DNA of 64,000 bases from Tetraselmis striata (lineage: Eukaryota > Chlorophyta > Chlorodendrophyceae > Chlorodendrales > Chlorodendraceae). The position numbers and the translations under genes are program-made. The notes below the pieces were generated by a model. That model saw only the letters and a program-made list of their open reading frames with translations, was not told where the DNA came from and did no database searches. Shown here one piece after another: positions 1 to 10,849 of the stretch. The stretch covers positions 310,001 to 374,000 of the forward strand of contig VCJN01001942.1 of assembly GCA_006384855.1 (NCBI GenBank), written 5' to 3'. Numbering within the stretch: position 1 is the first letter of the stretch; the number at the start of each line of letters is the position of its first letter.

Positions 1-220
1 CCCGTAAAGTACAGTGACTCGCGTGTACTCGTGTCGTACTTTGTGCACTCGTGACTACCGAGTACCCGCTACTCGCTATAGTACTTTGAGGGCTCCGCTA
101 AACTTTGCAGGGCTCCGCTGCCGTACTCATCCTTCCCGCCAAGTTTAAAGTACTGTGACGCCTAACGTTAGACGCGATATATACATGCGACTTCTCGCGC
201 CTGGTAGTCGTTAAACGCGG
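1..220. other. No gene seen; low-complexity TACTCGCTA-type sequence
   Basis: No plausible coding region was found. The stretch is built from short recurring words such as GTACTCG, TACTCGCTA and a doubled AGGGCTCCGCT (about 87-118). Similar words recur in the outer arms of the palindrome at 47-51 kb. Confidence 0.4.
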
Positions 221-755
221 TTAAGCGGACCCCGTTTCGACGAGTGGTGTCCCTGCTGCTGCACGCTGGGAGACGTCCACCTCCATGATGCTGTCGTTGT
301 CCTCGTAGTTTAGTTCGAGCTCTTCCTCGTCGTCCGCATGTGCGCCGGTAATGGCGGTTGCCGGTGGGGCTGGGGCTGTAGGTGCATGGGCTGGGTTGGC
401 CGCTCCGGGGGCGCTCTCCGTTGCTGCTCGGCGCTGATCTATGGCTGCCACCGCATCGGCGACCGCTCCGCGCCTCGGTGTTATGTGCTCGACTTCAGGG
501 GGGGGGGGGGGAGCGTCTCGGACCTGGGGTGCGGTCTGGGCTCCTTGGGTCGCTGGTAGTGTCAGTTGGTTTGGGCATGCTAGTGGTCGGGCTGGCGACG
601 TGCCTGCGGGAGCGCCCCTCGGCTGGTACCTGAGCTGGCGCGGCCTTGATCTTCCCACAGGCTGTTGACACTGTTTTGCGCCACTGTGCTGTTCTGTCGG
701 TACCGCGGGTGCCGCCGACGATGTTGTGGTGGTGGGCGGTTAGCTGCAGGGTGAG
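221..755 (-). pseudogene. Fragment of an unknown repeat-family protein (copy 1)
   Basis: The minus strand encodes a Pro/Ala-rich then acidic polypeptide. Its shared blocks include RRGAVA-AVAAIDQRRAA and a tail with DEEELELNYEDNDS. The same blocks occur in the same order and orientation at about 25440-25970. Between about 755 and 630 the frame also matches that copy (LTLQLTAHH, QWRK-VST-C-KIKAAP). Homology stops abruptly near 755, and a poly-G run near 498-510 coincides with a frame break. This looks like a truncated copy of a dispersed element rather than a functional gene. The protein family was not recognised; the acidic/low-complexity character could suit a structural or nucleic-acid-binding ORF. 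Confidence 0.5.
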
Positions 756-1293
756 TCAACCAGGAATTTCAAACTGGGCTGGCGGATTCCCGTCCCGCGC
801 AGATCTTCCTTGCCGCCGCTTGCTGGCTTGTTGATCCCACTCGTCCGCCGCACCATTCAAAAACCCAACCCACCACCTCATCCTTGCATTGATCCCTATC
901 CGTACGTCCCCCCGGTGCCGCTTGACTATGGCGGGCACAAACTAAGTACCCGCGACTGCGGGGGCGAAGGCTGCCGCGGTACCCTCGCTAGAATTGAAGC
1001 GCCGTTGGGAGCGGGACGTGGAGTGGATCTATGCGCTGTTGCACGCCGCGGATGCTGCGGATATCTGCGACTATTGGACGGCGAACATCCTACACGGGAA
1101 GAAGGGCAAGCTGCAAGACAAGCAGCGGAAGGAGACGGGGCACTTTCGCCACGACTCCGGTTCGCGGGTGCTGCCCGAGCGGTGCGGGGTAAAGTAAAGT
1201 AAAGTAAAGTTCGCCCAGGGACATCGGCCGAAGCCGCCCCAGCCAACACTTGACCACTTGCGCCAACTGCAGTCGTAGGTCTGGAATAGCCCG
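756..1293. other. No supportable gene; short AAAGT repeat
   Basis: Overlapping ORFs on both strands show no recognisable motif. A short AAAGT tandem repeat sits at about 1191-1211. Confidence 0.35.
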
Positions 1294-1446
1294 TAGACCA
1301 TTGCCGCATTCGAATCCCGAAGGGCTAATGCATCAACCGGGGAAACCCAGGACACGCAAGGACGATATAGCCGAAAATTCATCGGCCAGGAATCGAACCC
1401 GGTACCTCTCGCGTACGAGACGACCCCGCAACCGAGCGGACAAGGG
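1294..1446 (-). repeat. tRNA-like SINE, copy 1
   Basis: Read on the minus strand, this segment has a tRNA-like head with a Pol III B-box-like GGTTCGATTCC, preceded by a short hairpin resembling an anticodon arm. A body follows ending in the block GATGCATTAGCCC, then TTCGAA and GGCAA-GGTCTA. The same order of head and body is present at 46900-47070 with many substitutions, so this is a dispersed family and not a single tRNA gene. The folded head is not a canonical cloverleaf. The SINE call rests on the B box plus the second copy. Confidence 0.6.
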
Positions 1447-1500
1447 ATGTACCTTGTACCTGTTCCTTGTACCTTGTACCTTGCCCGAGCGGGTGCTGGT
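1447..1500. repeat. CCTTGTACC short tandem repeat
   Basis: Imperfect CCTTGTACC / TTGTACC units lie directly beside SINE copy 1. Their complement resembles the GGTACA microsatellite at 7729-7778. Confidence 0.6.
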
Positions 1501-1984
1501 CTTGCACGCCACGCATCTGTGAGTCCATGATGACTCACATGTAACTATTACATAGTGAGGCCAACATGCGCGACGTGGTGGTATATCCGTCCAGTCCAAT
1601 TTCCTCTCGATTTTCCGCGAATGCCCCCTATTATATGGCTATAGCCATGTGCTAGCTGCTAAAGGCGATCATGATATCACCCAAAAAGGCGACAGGAAAC
1701 CTCCTCTACATCAACTCAGAGGTGGAAGTAACAACAGAGGAGGGTGCGGAATGAGCGCGGGCAAACGCATCTTACTTGGCCGTCTACACTCATTCTCGGC
1801 AGAGAAAATGCCGCCAAGGTACCATGCACGCAAGCAAAGACTCGCTGCAACAACACCCGCCGCGTGCGCGACAGGTGATGGCGGCACTCAACAAGCTGAC
1901 TGGCGACAAAGTTCCGAAGAGCATGGACGGGCTGACCACGAAGGAAGCATATATGAAGTCGGGGCGGAAGGACCGCAAGAGAAA
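1501..1984. other. Unassigned; short Lys-rich ORF and a dispersed motif
   Basis: At 1644-1690 the sequence matches the ends of the inverted-repeat element at 6936-7577 (GCTAGCTGC followed by AAGGCGAT and ATCACCC). A plus-strand frame at about 1825-1994 encodes a Lys/Arg-rich peptide containing VMAALNKLTGDKVPKSMDG, which reads like a fragment of real protein. It could not be assigned. Confidence 0.3.
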
Positions 1985-2335
1985 TTGCGCATAGCAAGCA
2001 ACACCGCGAAAATGTAGACAACCGTCAAATCGGATTTTCCGAGGCGGCCGCGGTCCTCAACCACAAAAGGGTAGTACCGGTGAGCACCATGCACCGGGGC
2101 GGAAGACGCCCGGTCCGCCGCCAGCCTGTTGTGCTCCGCATGCTCCATTGCCGCGATCCTCGGGTTGCACGAGAGGGGGTCGTTGCCCCAAGTGGGGGTC
2201 GTGGAGGACACGCACGCGAAATCGATCATGCAATCGCACGCGCAATTTCTACAATCCGATTCAACAGCCAGATGCGATCGCCCGGGCGGGCCGCCCACAC
2301 GCGTCGACATCATCATCACATGCCGGCGACATATC
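1985..2335 (-). pseudogene. LINE-like post-RT fragment
   Basis: The minus-strand frame contains MIDFACVSSTTP, then AAMEHAEHNRLAADRA, then YYPFVVEDRGRLGKSD. This order (a D-x-xVss strand, an AE-x-x-K/R-x-x-Y/A helix, then F-P-VVE-x-GRLG) is what I recall from the C-terminal region of LINE-type elements in algae and protists. No reverse transcriptase core is attached, and the frame is lost on both sides. It is therefore a dead fragment. The assignment rests on motif memory and is moderate at best. Confidence 0.4.
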
Positions 2336-2795
2336 ATCCATGCAAGGTATTAGACGAGTGCTGGGTGGTATGGGGAGTCATACCTGAGGCAAGCTGGTGC
2401 CGGCGCCGGTGGATTGCAGCTTTAGGCTTTAGCACGTTGATGTCTCGGGGGACTCGGTGCCATTGTCCACCTGATGCGGCATGTGTAGTTCACGACAGAC
2501 TCCGCGACTTCTCCAAACTTCATAGCCCTCTGTTGGCGTAATCTGTCGGGGGAAGGGGCTTGATACGGCCCAATAAGGGTGGCTACACGGCTCTTGAGCT
2601 GAATAGGTTGTCTCATGGTAAATCGGTGGGTTGGGAATGGTGGCCGCTTTGCACTGCCCGATCAGCCGACCCGAGCGGTCCCGGACCAACTTAAGACTTA
2701 AGTATACTATTTGGGGGCCTCTGGACCTCCCCTGACGCCCTGGTGGTCACCATGCCAGTTTTGCCCATAAAACTGGGCCCATACTTTCTGTGGTA
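2336..2795. other. No gene seen
   Basis: No coding frame with recognisable content was found on either strand. Confidence 0.35.
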
Positions 2796-2975
2796 TATAT
2801 GTTAAGATCCATGTGGACATGCGTCCCATGTGTACACGTACGGAGCGGTCCATGTGGACATGGAGCCTTCGTTGACCCATGTCCACATGGTCTGTATTAT
2901 GTACACATGGATTAATCCGGGTCATATCCGTGTGGACATGGCCCATGTCCACACAGGTCGACCCATGTTAGCAAG
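2796..2975. repeat. Cluster of CCATGTGGACATGG palindromes
   Basis: Several near-perfect palindromes of the type CCATGTGGACATGG and CCATGTCCACATGG occur within 180 bp, with GTACAC variants between them. A 23-bp stretch at about 2797-2819 recurs in inverted orientation near 28783-28806. Confidence 0.7.
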
Positions 2976-4068
2976 GAACGTTTGTCGCGTCCCATGTTCA
3001 GATGGGCCGCGCTGGGCAAGCCCGTCTGCATATGGCCACGACGCGCGGTGGCGGGTAAGCCGTTGTTCGGGCAAGCGCCGGATCACGGTTACGACTCGGC
3101 ATTTGTACGGCAGGTTCTGGTTGGCACTGCGGCGCCCGCCATTTTGCGGACGATTGCCGTGCCGGCGCGGGGGCTGAGCGGGAAGAATCAATCCGCCAGC
3201 ACGCACCTCAGTTGTGAACGGGTCATCTCTCACTATGGTTTTGCAATTGTGACCACGCCCAGCAAAGAGACTACCGTGAACAGAAAAGATCCACCTGCAC
3301 ATCAGAGATACATAACATCATAGCATTTGAGGGAGATACAAGGACGGCTGAGGCGCTTGAACCGGCAAGAGTTGCGATGGTTTGGGGCGGAGAGGGGGGG
3401 GGGGGGACTCACTTCTGGTGACCCACATTCACGTTCCAAGCTAGCGCACGGTACTCCTCTCTGCCAACCATATTGGCCCGCCGAGTGCGCGAACATGCAG
3501 AGGCGCTGAGAAAGATTATTGATAGCCTCCTCCTCTTCGGCGACTATTTGCGTGATCGTGATCGGACCCAAAACCCCCATATCGTGCGATTCCGCATCTG
3601 AGTCAGCGGAGTGGGCAAACATGTCGTGCTATACGCCGCGGCGGGGCGTGATTGGAGAAGAGCGCGCGGGAGTGGGCGGAGGCTCGCTGAGTCGTGTGGA
3701 TCGAGGCACAACGGAGGATGCCCGCAGAGCCGCCGCCGCGGCCCACATCCCGCGCCCCGCGCGCCCGTTCGAAATCGGCTGATAAGCGCGCGCCGCCCGC
3801 CCGTATCGTTTGACGATCGTAACTTGGCGCGAATACCGGCGCAACTTCCTCCAACGAAACGGCCTGAATGGTCGGAGATCTCCTACATTCCTCCGATGGG
3901 CGCGCGCCTCGCGCCCCTTTCGTTTGACGAACGTAACTTCTGCCTAAATCTGCCTGGGAAGAAACTGCCGTACAAAGTACAAACGAGCACGGTCAACTCC
4001 AGCACCACGCTGCGAGTCGACCCCAATCGAGGTAGAATTCTTTGAAAAACTGGCGGGCTATCTTCATC
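2976..4068. other. No supportable gene; poly-G and short duplications
   Basis: Contains a poly-G tract near 3395-3404 and a doubled CGTTTGACGAWCGTAACTT word (about 3807 and 3920). A minus-strand ORF at 3302-3622 repeats MFAHSA twice but has no known motif. Confidence 0.35.
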
Positions 4069-4143
4069 CCATTATTTATTACATCCTGGGTTTAACAAAT
4101 GCGCACTACAAACAGAGCTAACGGCAAATATGAAAGGTTGCCA
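4069..4143 (+). repeat. Dispersed 75-bp repeat (partner at 7012-7086)
   Basis: A block running from TTATTTATTACAT through GCGCACTACAAACAGA to GAAAGGTTGCCAG is shared with 7012-7086 at roughly 85-90 percent. The partner lies inside the MITE-like element. Confidence 0.6.
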
Positions 4144-4390
4144 GTTTACTTTAACAAATCTGCATCCCATCTTCCATCTTCGCGCCCCGCCGACCGGTAC
4201 CATGTGGCGGGCCGCGTCCGTCCGTCCCTCCCCCACTTTGTGTGTTGTGCTTTTTGTTCTTGCAGGCTGCCGAAGCGACAGCCTCCAGCCTTAGAAAAAA
4301 CTGTAATCCAAGCCAAAACGTCTTTTCGGCAAACCACACAGCCCCCGCATCCCTTTTTGAAATGCTGTGGATGCTCATAGCGAGTAGCGA

Positions 4391-4391
<1 letters not shown>

Positions 4392-4441
<50 letters not shown>
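4392..4441. repeat. (TA)n microsatellite
   Basis: About 25 uninterrupted TA units. Confidence 0.95.
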
Positions 4442-4445
<4 letters not shown>

Positions 4446-4704
4446 ACTCCCCCAAAACAGCCTGAGCAGCTTTTCGCCGGCATACCATACCAGTGATCGA
4501 CGAAACCCTGATGATCCCTGCAACGGGTTTTGATCCCTGCTGATCGACGAAACCCTCGGCTCGCATGCCGTTGTGGTCAGCGCGAGCAGTAGAAATTCAG
4601 CATCTATACAAGTCAATCAACTACAGCTGCTCGTATAAAGATGATCCAGCATATGCGACGAGGTAAGGCGTCCAGTTTTATATATGGTGGTTTAGGAGAC
4701 AATC

Positions 4705-4755
4705 CCCCCCCCCCCCCCCCCCCCCCCAGATTCCCGCCCCCCCCCCCCCCCCCCA
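4705..4755. repeat. Paired poly-C tracts
   Basis: Two runs of roughly 17-20 C are separated by AGATTCCCG. Confidence 0.95.
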
Positions 4756-5007
4756 AGTCAGTTAGACCATCACCCGATTCCTTGTTTAGGGCACTTGCGC
4801 ACGCAAGAATGATGCAACTCCAACCATGCATGCCTTTTTTATTGAGAGGGATGCTATGGTGCAATAATAATGGTAGTAGGGCAATGCAATGTGCAAAAAT
4901 GGCACATGTGGCGTTGGGCCATGTGCAGAAGCCCTTCAGGGGGTCAAGATATTGGGTGGGGGGAGGGTCTTTTGGCCCTTTTACTTACATGGACTTGGAG
5001 GGAATGT

Positions 5008-6159
5008 CTATGCCACATAAGTCTCCGCCCTTGGACGCTTCCTAGACACTCCGGTGGCCATGTTGGCCTTGTGTGCGGCTGCATGCGCCGCATGCGTTGC
5101 AATGGCGGCCCTAGCCTGTGACATCCTGATCCTACTTCTGACAGGATACTTCACACCCTCACCCCTGCACTTGTCACACAACGGCAGGATAGTGATGAAG
5201 GGAATGCCTTCTTCAACAGTGGCCTCTAAATCACCAACACATTGAGAGCACAAGGAGGGGTTTGAACAAGGTGCAAACTGGGGAGTCCGGCCACGCTTGG
5301 AGTAAAACTGTGGCTCCACATGCATATGGCACTCCAGATCCTGGGCAGTGTAGAAGATGTCGTGGAAGGGATGCTCCTCAGGGAGTGGTTGGCCACCACA
5401 CACATAGTCTTGGCTGGCATTAGCATCCTGCAAAACATCCTTTGCAATGCGCATGCAAGCTGCGATGTCTGCTCAGTTGGGTGGTTGTTCCTCACTGGTA
5501 TGTGACGGCTGCATCTTGCTGGGTGCCCTCAGCGAGAAAATGACGCGAGGTTTGGCACACTCCTTGCACTACACAATGCCCGTGGCCAGTTGCAAATGGA
5601 AGGGTGCGCATCCGGGTGTAGAAATCTCCAAGCAGTTATCATGCATCTCTGGTTGGGCTGTACCAACTCTGCCGCCCCGGCATGTGCGGCCACCTCTGCT
5701 CCCACGGCCTCCTTTGCGGCCTCTGCCTCCACGGCCACCAGGTGACTCATGGAATGATGCCTCCTTTGCTTTCTGCTTGGCAACCATGGAGGGTTGATGT
5801 TCTATCGTGAAGGGCTGGAGGCTGCAATCCTCAAAGGACATGTAGCTGCGCTTGTCGCTCTGCCCACCTTTAGGAGCAGCCTTGGGGATAGGGGCTGGCA
5901 TGCGCATCTTCTGCACTTGCTGATACAACGCAGGATCCTTTATCACACTCGGTTTCCAAATGTTTAGTGCACAAGCTGCACAGTCACAATTGTCGCCGTT
6001 GATGCTGGACTTCAGGAATTGCACCATATACGGTGTAGAGATGGCGTGGTTCTTCAACACCTTCTCTAGGACATGGAACTTCTCCAGCTGCTTGCGTGTG
6101 ACAGACACTGTGCCCAGGCTGGGGTCCAGCTTCTTCAAGGTTTGAAGGATTAATTCAAC
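5008..6159 (-). pseudogene. Terminal exon of a Cys-rich, RGG-rich protein with two in-frame stops
   Basis: One frame runs without indels from a splice-acceptor-like CTCATAG at 6160-6166 to a stop at the low end. There are about 380 codons, with no ATG at the left of the frame, so upstream exons are implied. Residues 1-60 are helical. A pair DCAAC follows, then a PGGRGGRGRKGG-type RGG tract, then a zinc-ribbon-like set: CKEC-KPR, YVCGG, CSNPSLCSQC and CDKC. The frame is broken by a TAG just before CKEC and a TGA about 35 codons later, yet protein-like sequence continues on both sides. I recall a C-x2-C-G-K-x-R followed by a later CG motif in transposon-linked proteins of protists, but did not identify the family. 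It is either a young pseudogene or a readthrough case. Confidence 0.55.
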
Positions 6160-6179
6160 CTATGAGAGTACACATTCGC

Positions 6180-6700
6180 ACAGTATATCAAAAGCAATAC
6201 TATATATACTCAAATTGATAGAGGAAATTAAGCGCCGACCACTTCTTCGTGACAAATATTGTCGCGTCACTAGCCGCCACATCACCGCCCTCCCGAGTCA
6301 ACAATATCCCGTTCGCGGAGCGTGCGGATAGGGGGCGCCTCAAGACTTCCAGGCCGATCGTACAATCGTCTAGTTGCGCAGCGTGAAGCTCCAGCTCAGG
6401 CTTCTTCGTGTCGAGCAGAACCTCTCGAAACCAATCTACGCAGATGTTTTCGGCGCAGGTCGAACGTGCTACCCAAGATCACGTCGTAGTTCCGGCCCAG
6501 ACCGGTATTAGCCACACGCACAGTCACCGAAGCGGCGACAGTGGGGTCCTCCATGCGTGGGTGCTGCGCAGTGCGCCGCACAAGCACTGTGTGTGCGGGC
6601 TGGAGCTGTGATGGCGGATGAGCAGGCGCCCCGTCGCTTATGCGCGGTTGGCGTGCCTTACACCGGTAGCGACTACTGGTACGGCGCGGCAATATCTGAG
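6180..6700 (-). pseudogene. Retropepsin-like retroelement fragment
   Basis: A minus-strand frame ends VTVRVANTGLGRNYDVILGS. A one-base shift then continues through ICVDWFREVLLDTKKPELEL to a stop near 6190. The DVILG motif following a beta-rich stretch is the usual end of a retroviral-type aspartic protease in gypsy-like elements, and the continuation after the shift is clearly protein-like. The active-site DSG/DTG half was not located. The fragment lies just upstream of the Cys-rich exon on the same strand, but no link can be shown. Confidence 0.35.
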
Positions 6701-6773
6701 TCGTCGCGGGGACGAGACAAGTACATAAGACAGTACTTCAGGTGATGAACCGTAACGACAGTGATGGTCTGAA

Positions 6774-6794
6774 CGCCCCCCCCCCCCCCCCCCC
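6774..6794. repeat. Poly-C tract
   Basis: An uninterrupted C run of about 18-20 bases. Confidence 0.9.
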
Positions 6795-6935
6795 GGCCAA
6801 ATCCTGGGCAGATTTGCTTCCTAAACCATAACATATAATACAGCACGCCTAAATTAATCGATGTTCGCTATTATTTAAAAGTGTATGCACATGCAGTTCT
6901 TTCCCCTTTGTAATTTGTATATACTATATAGCAAC

Positions 6936-7577
6936 ATGAGCTAGCTGCAAAAGGCGATAAATAAGGAAATCACCCGAAAAGAAATTGGACGAAGTTATTT
7001 CTCGCTGATTTTTATTATTTATTACATAAGGGCTTTCACAAAAGCGCACTACAAACAGAACTAACAGCAATTGTGAAAGGTTGCCAGCAAAAGAGATACA
7101 TAAGCCTGAAACCAAGGTCGAGCAGGAGGACAGGGAGCCAAGAAACAAGAAGGAGGCAAGGGAACCACGAAGTCACTTAGCTGCCAGGAACCAAAGGGAC
7201 CCCCGCCCCGGGGTAGGCTATCAGCCGCGGCGAGGACGCTTGCAGCCAATGACTTGGGTCATTGCAACACATGCCGGCTCGCTGATTCGTCGTCTCAAAA
7301 CCTACAGGTACCTGTAGATAATCACCGCCTGCCCAGTTTCCGGAGTACGATTATTAAAATCTGGCGCAGACACTGGTACGTAGTCTTTGGGAACTGCTAG
7401 CAGGAATATCCCGGGGCGAAAAAAAGCTGGAAGGAATGTCGGTAGATTACTACGACGAGCACTACGAGTAGTACTGCTGTAGTTCATTATTTCTACGGGT
7501 CCTTTTGGAGGACCTTTCTGATTACTGTCCTTTTTTTGGGTGATTTCCTGATATATCGCCTTCTGCTGCTAGCTCAT
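6936..7577. mobile_element. MITE-like element with about 40-bp terminal inverted repeats
   Basis: The left end reads ATGAGCTAGCTGC, AAGGCGATA, GGAAATCACCC. The reverse complement of the right end reads ATGAGCTAGCAGC, AAGGCGATA, GGAAATCACCC. The inverted repeat spans about 40 bp with a few mismatches. The interior has no convincing ORF, which suits a non-autonomous DNA element. The 75-bp block shared with 4069-4143 and the end-like motif at 1644-1690 suggest further decayed copies. A target-site duplication was not clear. Confidence 0.5.
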
Positions 7578-7728
7578 ATATGTAAATATTATTTCTATTT
7601 ACGGGTACAGGGACTCGGCATGGCACGGTCGAACTGGTACGGAATGACTTAGTACGTACTTGGCCTTCAATCGGTCGTGCAGAATGCATCGCCAATCTGC
7701 TTGTTGACTCTGACTGAGCGTCGCCTAC

Positions 7729-7778
7729 CAAGGTACAGGTACAGGTACAGGTACAGGTACAGGTACAAGGTACAAGGG
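7729..7778. repeat. (GGTACA)n microsatellite
   Basis: About seven GGTACA units are followed by GGTACAAGG. It abuts the left end of the tyrosine-recombinase element. Confidence 0.95.
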
Positions 7779-7898
7779 ATTTCAAAGTTGAGTCTAGTTT
7801 TGCCGAAAAGGTTGCGCAGGCCCTTTTCCACGAACAAGAGCCGAAATTGGCAGAAAGGTTTAGTGAAAGCGTGGAGGGAAAACGGAGTCAGGGCGGGC

Positions 7899-8096
7899 GC
7901 TGCGTGTAACGCAGCGAAAAGTGGAAGATGGCAGGCTCAGCTGTTCTGGCTGCTTTTATGTCTACTCGTGCTGCATCCAAAAAGGGCGCAACGACAGGTG
8001 CCTAGTTCCCGTACCACTGAGCAGCACTTGTAGCCGAAGAGCGGTTAGGGAAAGGGAGGAAACCCCATAATATAAACTAGTTTGGATCATTTCAAA
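7899..8096 (-). repeat. Left (3') direct repeat of the recombinase element
   Basis: Matches 10850-11040 at roughly 90 percent, from GCAGCGAAAAGTGGAAGATG through GGTGCCTAGTTCCCGTACCA to CCCCATA--AACTAGTTT. A related, more divergent copy is at about 28320-28515. Confidence 0.85.
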
Positions 8097-8168
8097 GTTG
8101 AGTCTGGTTTTGCAAGTCATGAGCGAACGGAGAGAGCGGTGGATTGGCGGAGAAGGGGTAGCGCCAGG

Positions 8169-9499
8169 TCATGAAAGGGGCACTGACAAGGCCACCGCTG
8201 CGGAGTCCTGTTGGACTTGGAAGTGGCGGAGGGGCGCGATGTGGCCGAAGAAGAACCGCGCGCCAGGCGAAAGAAGAACGCTGGGGTCGATGTAGTCCAG
8301 AGCGACGTCGGAGTTAGTGGCCCAGCCGCCTTGGTAGCGAATGTGGGACAGTGGAACTCCGATGGCGTTAGCGGCAGACGCTGCTCCCTTGCGAAGGCTG
8401 TGTAAGCTCCAGGAAGTGCCGGCGGGAGGGGCAGCACCGACAAGACAAACGGATGAAGAGAGCAAGTCCGACATTGTGGCGGCGGTCCAAGATTCGGACT
8501 GCTCGCTTGCGGTGACCGCCCAGAAGTTTGTCTCGGACAAAAGGCAACAAGGACCAGGGGGACAGAATGTACGTGGTAAATGAAGTGGTGCATGAGACGT
8601 GCAATGCGGGGGTGTTCTGACCCTGGAAGGAGCATCACGCGCAGGTCGTCGGGGCCCCGTCGACCAGCTCGGCCTTTCTCGAGGAGCACCTGCATGATAA
8701 TGTTGTGATCGTCGACATGCACATCCCGCACTCGGCAGGACACGCCAGTAAGTCCCTTGGCAAAGAACATGAAGTCGACAACCGAGGCCACGAGGGCTCG
8801 GAAGTTGTACCTGTACTCTAGGGTGGGATCAGACACAATCAATTCTGCCTGCTCGACGAAGCTGTAAGCGACATCGGCAGGCAAAGGGACTCGCAAAGGG
8901 GCAGCCTCCAGCCGGCGCTGCCGTAGCATTAGCCCACGACGAGCTGCGGTAAGGTGCATGCGGTCCTTAGCGATCGCGGGTCGAGGTTGTGCAGCTCGAA
9001 GAACGTGTTTGATTGTTGACACGTAGGGCTGCAACGACTTAGCGCCAATGTGCCCTCGCTCACCAACCCAAGCAACGCACCGGACGACACTAGCAATGGT
9101 CGCCTCCACCGGGCTGATGTTCTCGGAGTCGTGGTAGAACTCCGCGAACTGAGAGAGTCTGCCGGCGTAGCTCTTGAGGGTTTGAGCGGTGAGGGAGCTG
9201 GAGAGTAGATCGAGGGTCCGCTGTCCCAACTCGTCTGAGCCGAATGCGTCATGCAGCCGAGACCGGAGCGAAGCAGCCCAAGGGGCAACAGCTTCGGGCT
9301 CGTCAATTACGTAAGTGCGGCGCTTGGCGGACAGAGTAACACAGGGGTTGCTGTTAGCAAAATACTCGGCAACAGCGGTTAGGTTTCTCGCGGTCGGCCG
9401 GTAATTGCTGGACGGGTTTGCCACATCATCAGTACGGGGTTGCGGGGCTAGGTTCAAGTAGGAGGGCCGCCCCGCGCGCCCTTCACGCTCGTAGAGCAT
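8169..9499 (-). pseudogene. Tyrosine recombinase (integrase) with one frameshift
   Basis: The frame from the ATG at 9499 has an N-terminal helical SAM-like region (LTAQTLKSYAGRLSQFAEFY) about 115 codons in. The catalytic domain follows, and a frame change occurs near 8540. The new frame carries HSLRKGAASAANAIGV (H-x-x-R box), then YQGGW, then ALDYID with the candidate nucleophilic Tyr. These boxes define the tyrosine recombinase family. The element context points to DIRS/Ngaro retrotransposons, where the enzyme inserts the circular DNA intermediate. The first-arginine region reads FFAKGLTG-VSCRVRDV, so the usual catalytic Arg may be replaced by Lys. The single shift near 8540 disables the ORF unless frameshifting is programmed. 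Confidence 0.8.
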
Positions 9500-9845
9500 G
9501 TCACGCGCTTAACGTGCACGCGCGAAGCTTGGTCTTTGCGAACCAGTTCTAACACGCAGTGTAACAACCGGCTGATGCAGCGGTAAGATGGTACGGGAGG
9601 CGGTTTGTTGAGCCGCCATGCGCAGGTGTGCGGATGATTGAGCCGCACTCGGCTGTAGCTGTAAGAAGCGCCGCACCGAGAAAGGTCTAACTGAAGTCTA
9701 TAAGGGGGGGAGGGGGGGGGGTCCTGACACAAGGCGATCATCCCGTCGTTGAGTGCCTAGCGTTCGCCTTGCGGCGGTCACCGAGAGGTGGCCTCGCAAA
9801 GCGCCAGCATCTCCGACGAAAGGCGCCCCACACCGTCACTCGTGC

Positions 9846-10733
9846 TCACCTTAGCGGCCACGCCCACGACCGCCACCACGCCCACGTCCCCGCCCGCGCC
9901 CTGCAGCCGCAGCCGCTACCTACTCGAGGAGTAGCGGTTGCTTTGGCGCTGCTTGCAACTGTCGCCTCGAGGACGCGACGCTCGTAGTTCCTCATGAGGT
10001 CCCCAAAAATCGCAGAACCTAGGTGCTCAGAAGCATGCTGAAAATGTTTGGCTCGCGGCACGTCAACACCTTAATCACCGTGCACGCGTTTGACCTCATT
10101 AAGTCTCCGTAAGAAGGCCAGACGAAAGCGAAACACCTTGTCGATGGCTTCGGCGTTATTCCGAGCACGTGCGAGGTAGGGGGTGAAGTCTTGATTTGCA
10201 ACTGGGACGTAGGGTAGCAGCTCGTCGAGAGCTACAAAAAGTGCGGCCATGTGGGCGCCGAAACTCGACATCCAAAGATACTCCTCTTGCGCCGGCAGAC
10301 GCCGGTCATCCTGCTACTCGTACTCTGCTAGGTACTCGTTCGTTAGGTCGGTGCTCATGGGGAAGAGTCCAGGCACTCTGCTAACCAGTCGAACGGCCTC
10401 GTACCCAGACTCTGCTCGTTGCAGTTGTATGTTCATGCACCGCGAGGTAGTCGTCCTCGTCACTCATGGATTTTGCTCCGACATGGCCGCCCTGGGCTAG
10501 CTCTAGCAAGTCGGGGCGCTCTGCGGCTCCCATGCTGCTTGTCGGCTGTCCCGCGATGCGCTGCCCGGAACGGGAGAAATGTGCCTCATCTCCATCAACA
10601 ACACGGTCACGAGCCGTCAATTAAGCTAACGCTGTGGCAAGCTCGCGCAGCAATGTAGACTGGGCCTTCACGTTTGCTTGGACGAAGCGATTCGAGCGTC
10701 GGCTCAACGACGGGTTCTTCCCCATCCGACATG
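9846..10733 (-). pseudogene. Gag-like N-terminal ORF remnants of the recombinase element
   Basis: The ORF starts at the ATG at 10733 with MSDGEE-VVEPTLE, as in the copy at 28211. It then breaks into pieces in several frames: ARDRVVDGDE with GQRIAGQP (10381-10620), MAALFVALDELLPYVPV with FRFRLAFLRRLNEV (10071-10271), and AKHFQHASEHLGSAIFGDLM followed by an Arg/Gly-rich end (9846-10061). Helical blocks ending in a basic tail suit a capsid-like Gag. The intact 28-kb copy shows a coiled-coil-like start. Multiple stops and shifts show it is dead. Confidence 0.5.
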
Positions 10734-10849
10734 ATAACGCACGGACGTACGGATGAGAATTTGACACACGGGGGGTGAGCCGGGTGTGGTTTTAAACAAC
10801 CTGGGGTGACCTTGCTCGCAACGGGTTACGAGACACTTTTTAACATCGC

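Noticed and set aside
1330-1446. A functional tRNA gene on the minus strand
   Set aside because: B box present, but the anticodon arm has a wrong loop size and no paired acceptor stem was found; the second diverged copy at 46900-47070 points to a SINE.
4613-4864. Gly/Pro-rich ORFs across poly-C tracts (also at 37253-37568 and 62469-62702)
   Set aside because: The homopolymers alone produce these polypeptides in every frame.
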